Shown: positions 6,675-9,916 of the stretch, piece after piece
Numbering within the stretch: position 1 is the stretch's first letter
Layout: each line of letters opens with the position of its first letter
From: an uncultured Peptococcaceae bacterium
Lineage (GTDB): Bacteria > Bacillota > Peptococcia > Peptococcales > Peptococcaceae
Direction: 5' to 3'
Assembly: GCA_900556545.1 (NCBI GenBank)
Contig: USPE01000057.1
Span: 1-9,916, forward strand
DNA: 9,916 nucleotides
Notes under the pieces: model-generated
Databases searched by the model: none
Told to the model about the DNA's origin: nothing
The model's input: the letters and a program-made list of their open reading frames with translations, nothing else
Position numbers and translations under genes: made by a program

Positions 6675-8093
6675 TCAGAATATATCTTCAACCGTAATAG
6701 CGCCGCCAACAGGAATATGTCTTGGTGCCTTATAGCAGGATAATGCCACTGCATCAGCTCTGTCCGGCGATTTTAGGCCGCGTTTCTTCATCTCTTTTTT
6801 CGGTTCAACCATCAACTTACCTTTACTGGTTACTGTATACTTTCTACTGGATAATTGCCCCACCAAATCATTGTCATTGGCAAGTACTAACTCGCTATCC
6901 CGTAAAAGTTCTCGTAATGCTCCCCAAGCATACGTGGTAATATCCTCATACTCTTTTGCTGCTTTTTTATCTGGAACAGCAGATGAAAAATTAACTGGAT
7001 TGATAATCATGCGTTCTAACCACTCCAGTTGTTTCACTTCTCTCAGACGGTCCGTCACCCCACCGCCTAAACCAGTATCATCAATGTTTATTTCTATCGC
7101 ACCAGTATAGTCAGGATATTTCTCAATAAGTAATCTGTAATGCCGTACAATATCACCAACTGTTCGCATTAAATCTTGCCCTCGGCGAATAATTGGCAAG
7201 GAAACCGTATTAGATAAGTTTTCAGCAATAATGGTTTCATCATCACCAAAACGCGCAACGTCCACACCCAATCGAATAAAAGCCAATTCCTTATCTGTTT
7301 CAAACTCCTTCATCATAGCTGCTTCTACGATAGATATCGGAATAAATACATCATCCTCTTGTAACGGGAACTCTCCAAGAATACGAACACGAACAACATT
7401 GCTTTCAACGCCATATTTATTAATTAGTGCCTGTATATTATCTTTGTTTGTTCGAGGGCTATCCAGCGAACTTACTTTGTGGCAACAATACATTGTTCTA
7501 TCTCTTGTATGCGAATCATAAAAAGTGCCAGAAGATTTTGTCGGATTTCCACACATCAATAGCTTATTATTTGCTCCTGACAATGTACCAAGAATTGCTT
7601 CCATAATCGGATCAGCTACACCGGATGCTTCATCTACAATAAACAACATATTATCCTCGTGGAAGCCTTGCATATTCTCTGCTTTTGTAGCAGTTCTGGC
7701 TACTGCAAACCAGCGTTTTTCATAACCACGCATATAGATATAGGTCTTCGTCCACTTCAAAATTTCTTGCAATAAAGGGCTCTTATTTTGCCATTTTGCT
7801 ACCTCTGACCATAACACATCATTTAGCTGTTGGCGGGTTGGAGCAGTAGCAACAACCCGAGGAAATGGAAAGCAGGTTAAAAACCATAATAAACTGCCAG
7901 CTTCTATTCCGGTCTTCCCAACGCCTTGTCCGCTTCTGACTGATACTTTTGGATGATTAGCTAAATCCATCAAAGTATCACATTGCCATGGGTCTGGCTC
8001 AAACTGCAAAACCTCTCTGTGATACAGCACCGGATCTGTGCGATAAACTGGAATACGTTTTTGAAAAAAATCGCGCCGCAGCTCACTCACCAT
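6675..8093 (-). CDS. terL: Terminase large subunit (packaging ATPase-nuclease)
   Basis: The protein is 472 residues. It cuts concatemeric phage DNA and drives it into the prohead through the portal. The N-terminal ATPase carries a Walker A-like SGQGVGKT at 54-61, motif VVATAPTRQQL at 80-90, and Walker B MLFIVDEASG with Asp154-Glu155. LLMCGNPTKSSGTFYD at 178-193 fits the coupling motif. The C-terminal RNase H-like nuclease shows its acidic positions in GVDVARFGDDETII (Asp278), INIDDTGLGGG (Asp338/339) and SPDRADAVAL (Asp444, Asp447). The length is ordinary for the family and all key motifs are intact. The ATG at 8093 overlaps the end of TerS by 11 bases, with GGGGGG five bases upstream, which suggests translational coupling. 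Confidence 0.95.
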   Translation of the reverse strand: MVSELRRDFFQKRIPVYRTDPVLYHREVLQFEPDPWQCDTLMDLANHPKVSVRSGQGVGKTGIEAGSLLWFLTCFPFPRVVATAPTRQQLNDVLWSEVAKWQNKSPLLQEILKWTKTYIYMRGYEKRWFAVARTATKAENMQGFHEDNMLFIVDEASGVADPIMEAILGTLSGANNKLLMCGNPTKSSGTFYDSHTRDRTMYCCHKVSSLDSPRTNKDNIQALINKYGVESNVVRVRILGEFPLQEDDVFIPISIVEAAMMKEFETDKELAFIRLGVDVARFGDDETIIAENLSNTVSLPIIRRGQDLMRTVGDIVRHYRLLIEKYPDYTGAIEINIDDTGLGGGVTDRLREVKQLEWLERMIINPVNFSSAVPDKKAAKEYEDITTYAWGALRELLRDSELVLANDNDLVGQLSSRKYTVTSKGKLMVEPKKEMKKRGLKSPDRADAVALSCYKAPRHIPVGGAITVEDIF

Positions 8094-8862
8094 CTATGCC
8101 CCCCATTACTCCAGCAATCCAATCTTCAATCAGTTCTTCACTGCCAGAATTATTTTCGTTTTTAACTGCACGCAGTTTTGCCAATTCTGTTATTGCTTTT
8201 GTTTTTTGCTTTTGCACAGCCGTCAATTCTTTTTCCAATCGAGTGATTAACTCAATGGTAGCAGTCGTATAAGTTGTCATGCCATATCTTTCACCAGGCA
8301 ACCTGTCTCCTTTTTGTATTTTTTGATTAACAACGTTTTGGTACTGGACTCTTTCTGCTTCATTTGCAAAGGCTCGTTTGTCTTCAGACTTCATAGCCCC
8401 TGAAATATATTGCCCGGTTTTTTCGTCAGCGTACTTATTTATTGCTTGCATAATACGTCGTTCCCGAATGCTAAACAATCGTATCTGCTCCAATAAAAGC
8501 TGCTCTTCATTATCTGATATTTCAATATCATATTCATCTTCTCGCAAAAAATCCCAATACACACCAGAGTATGCGCCATGTTTTACTGCATTTTGGTTGC
8601 CTGCCGGAGCCCCATGACCTTCTGCATTTTTATTGCCTAAGGGTGCACCCGTTTTTTTCTTTGAGGATGCACCTTTTTCTTTTTTGCCGCCCCCTTTATT
8701 TTGGGTTGGAGATTTTGCTTTGTCTCGTTTTATCCAAGATTTTATTGTGTTGATTGAAATGCCCGTTTCTTCAGCGAGAGCCTTCGGCCCGACCCCTTTT
8801 TTGTAGTTGGCCAATACTTGCGCTCTTAGTTTTTCATCTGTTGGAGCTCTGGCTTCATTCAC
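8083..8862 (-). CDS. terS: Terminase small subunit
   Basis: The protein is 259 residues. It recognises the packaging site on phage DNA and hands it to TerL. Residues ~10-47 form a helix-turn-helix (VGPKALAEETGISINTIKSW). A Lys/Gly-rich linker follows, then at 72-98 the twice-repeated Gly-Ala-Pro-x-Gly-Asn-Lys/Gln-Asn-Ala motif leading into VKHGAY, which is common in small terminases of Gram-positive phages. The remainder is helical and probably forms the oligomerisation and TerL-binding part. The start is GTG 8862, with GAGGTGG about six bases upstream; the ATG at 8866 is out of frame and stops at once. The gene is separated from the transporter by 76 bases, the longest spacer in the window. 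Confidence 0.92.
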   Translation of the reverse strand: MNEARAPTDEKLRAQVLANYKKGVGPKALAEETGISINTIKSWIKRDKAKSPTQNKGGGKKEKGASSKKKTGAPLGNKNAEGHGAPAGNQNAVKHGAYSGVYWDFLREDEYDIEISDNEEQLLLEQIRLFSIRERRIMQAINKYADEKTGQYISGAMKSEDKRAFANEAERVQYQNVVNQKIQKGDRLPGERYGMTTYTTATIELITRLEKELTAVQKQKTKAITELAKLRAVKNENNSGSEELIEDWIAGVMGGIDGE

Positions 8863-8903
8863 CCATCACCACCTCGCTGTTATTTGTTTCGTATTCTATG
8901 TAA

Positions 8904-8937
8904 AGCAGGGAACAAGATGTACCCCCTGCTCGTTCCC
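8904..8937 (-). other. Two mutually exclusive hairpins between transporter and TerS
   Basis: In this spacer AGCAGGG (8930-8924 on the minus strand) can pair with CCCTGCT (8910-8904). Alternatively GGGAAC (8937-8932) can pair with GTTCCC (8913-8908). Both helices use bases 8908-8910, so only one can form fully. The sequence after the first stem is TTACATAG, so there is no proper U tract and a standard intrinsic terminator is unlikely. It could be an RNA-processing site, an attenuator or a stability element before TerS. It does not match the preQ1-I riboswitch consensus. Confidence 0.35.
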
Positions 8938-8938
8938 T

Positions 8939-9550
8939 TCACGCCATCTTTTTCCTTGTAAAAAAATAGAAAAATGGTGTATCCAGCAGCGCTAAACCTA
9001 ACTTGATTGCATACTGCGCCACCACCATCAACGGAAGATTATCTACAACGCCGTAAAAAGCAATTGTAATAAAAATAATCGTATCAAAAAACTGACTGGT
9101 CATTGTACTGCCATTGTTTCTTAACCATTTGTATTTTCCGTTACATTTGTATTTTAACTTATGAAAGATATACACATCCATAAACTGACTACAGGTAAAT
9201 GCTCCTAAACTGGCCAACGTCATTCTGGCTCCCTGATTTAATACAGTTAATAAACTTTGTTGCAATCCCATACTTTGCGGCTCTGGTGGAATTGTTAAAG
9301 AAATGTATCCGAGCAATAAAAAAAGAAGCTGAATGATAATACCTGCTTTTACGCAGTCATTCGCTTCTTTCTTGCCCCAAATCTCGCCAATAATGTCTGT
9401 ACTTAAAAATGTCAGTGGATATGTCGCGATTGCCCCCGCAACGGTAACCCCTAACACGTTGATTAACTTACCGCCGAATAGGTTTGACATAATCAAGCCT
9501 AACATAAAAATTGCATTCATCATAATCAAATTAAATGTTGTTTTCTTCAT
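8939..9550 (-). CDS. yhhQ: YhhQ/QPTR-family queuosine precursor transporter
   Basis: This is a 203-residue membrane protein with about six hydrophobic segments (roughly 6-24, 31-50, 67-88, 104-125, 149-170, 174-193). Family signatures are visible: YPLTFLSTDIIGEIWGKKEA at 44-63, SQFMDVYIF at 121-129, and RNNGSTMTSQFFDTIIF at 144-160. Family members (DUF165/VUT, YhhQ in E. coli) import preQ0, preQ1 or queuine across the inner membrane. The ATG at 9550 makes a four-base ATGA overlap with the preceding gene and has GGAGAG nine bases upstream, so I prefer it to the in-frame GTG at 9589. The neighbour's relation to TGT enzymes suggests the imported base is meant for DNA rather than tRNA. The exact substrate cannot be read from the sequence. 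Confidence 0.9.
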   Translation of the reverse strand: MKKTTFNLIMMNAIFMLGLIMSNLFGGKLINVLGVTVAGAIATYPLTFLSTDIIGEIWGKKEANDCVKAGIIIQLLFLLLGYISLTIPPEPQSMGLQQSLLTVLNQGARMTLASLGAFTCSQFMDVYIFHKLKYKCNGKYKWLRNNGSTMTSQFFDTIIFITIAFYGVVDNLPLMVVAQYAIKLGLALLDTPFFYFFTRKKMA

Positions 9551-9916
9551 ACCCTGATACTCTCCATAAATTTCTGATATTTTACCCACTCAATCATGTT
9601 GTGGGCGATTAATTTTTTCAATTCAACTTTCTGCCCGTTTCGGTTTACTTTTCTTTGGCTAAGGACACCGTTCTTAAAATGATACATAATTTGTCCTCTT
9701 GCCGCAGCGACATTCCAAGTGGAACTATCAACACTATAAAAACCAAATTCTTTCAGTGTTTTTGTTTTCGTAAACCCTAAACCATGTACTTTTACCCCTC
9801 GTTGATTTGCGTACCTTAATAACTGCTTTATGCTCTCATATTCCTGTTTCTTAACGTGAAATACTAAGCCACCAATAGCAATATAATCATATTCAGCGCA
9901 CATCTTCTTCCAGTAA
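9547..9916 (-). CDS. dpdA: DpdA-like 7-deazaguanine transglycosylase, C-terminal part
   Basis: The frame is open at the window edge (it reads YWKK before the Met at 9903), so the true start lies outside; about 122 codons are visible. Two blocks resemble the base-exchange fold of tRNA-guanine transglycosylases. YDYIAIGGLVF corresponds to the GGLA substrate loop. VKVHGLGFTK followed by FGFYSVDSSTW corresponds to the 'LMGVG...D.FDCV' region, where the catalytic nucleophile Asp lies; here the candidate is the Asp codon at 9729-9727. After that the chain ends within about 60 residues, and the CxCxxC-x(n)-H zinc site of tRNA enzymes is absent from the visible part. Family knowledge: DpdA enzymes of phages swap guanine in DNA for preQ0, preQ1 or related bases. 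The coupled transporter gene strongly supports that role. A divergent tRNA-acting TGT is the alternative. Confidence 0.75.
   Translation of the reverse strand, partial: YWKKMCAEYDYIAIGGLVFHVKKQEYESIKQLLRYANQRGVKVHGLGFTKTKTLKEFGFYSVDSSTWNVAAARGQIMYHFKNGVLSQRKVNRNGQKVELKKLIAHNMIEWVKYQKFMESIRV

Noticed and set aside
6656..6754. Longer portal start at ATG 6754
   Set aside because: It would overlap TerL by 80 bases, has no Shine-Dalgarno, and adds residues unlike a portal N-terminus; TTG 6655 is well placed.
8863..8938. preQ1 riboswitch before TerS or near the transporter
   Set aside because: The spacer lacks the C-rich loop and A-rich tail of preQ1-I, and it lies downstream of the transporter rather than upstream.

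Overview
This window is the head-assembly part of a tailed-phage late operon, from a prophage or phage. Every supported gene is on the minus strand, so transcription runs from position 9916 towards 1. The Shine-Dalgarno sequences are strong and purine-rich (AGGGGGG, GAGGTGG, AAGGAGG). Together with the AT-leaning composition and the packaging protein types, this suggests a Bacillota host, but nothing here identifies the species or shows whether the phage is integrated.

Layout in transcription order. (1) 9916-8939: a two-gene 7-deazaguanine cassette. The C-terminal part of a TGT-fold, DpdA-like transglycosylase enters from outside the window and overlaps by ATGA a YhhQ/QPTR-family queuosine-precursor transporter. 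(2) 8938-8863: a short spacer with two mutually exclusive hairpins. (3) 8862-6675: small and large terminase subunits, overlapping by 11 bases. (4) 6655-4475: a portal protein fused to a MuF-type minor head protein. (5) 4452-1396: one 1018-residue reading frame with an unassigned helical N-terminal region, a U9-like prohead protease, a charged helical scaffold region and the major capsid protein. A perfect Shine-Dalgarno and ATG lie inside it, exactly between protease and scaffold, so a nested scaffold-capsid protein of 665 residues should also be made. (6) 1385-1356: a terminator-like hairpin just after the capsid frame. (7) 1332-1: a small acidic/basic protein, two probable head-tail connector proteins and the start of a gp10-like tail-completion protein, with tightly spaced or overlapping ends.

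How it works together. TerS and TerL would drive genome packaging through the portal. The nested scaffold-capsid protein would be the bulk building block of the prohead, and the longer protease-scaffold-capsid form a minor, co-assembled maturation enzyme. The small downstream genes would close the head and attach the tail. The cassette upstream would import a queuosine precursor (preQ0, preQ1 or queuine) and exchange it for guanine in phage DNA, which is known in other phages to protect against restriction. No precursor-synthesis gene (queC, queD, queE, folE) is visible here, so a salvage route is inferred.

The two points most worth following are the internal start that turns one gene into protease-scaffold-capsid plus scaffold-capsid, a herpesvirus UL26/UL26.5-like or lambda C/Nu3-like logic extended to the capsid protein itself, and the coupled transglycosylase-transporter pair directly before the terminase.
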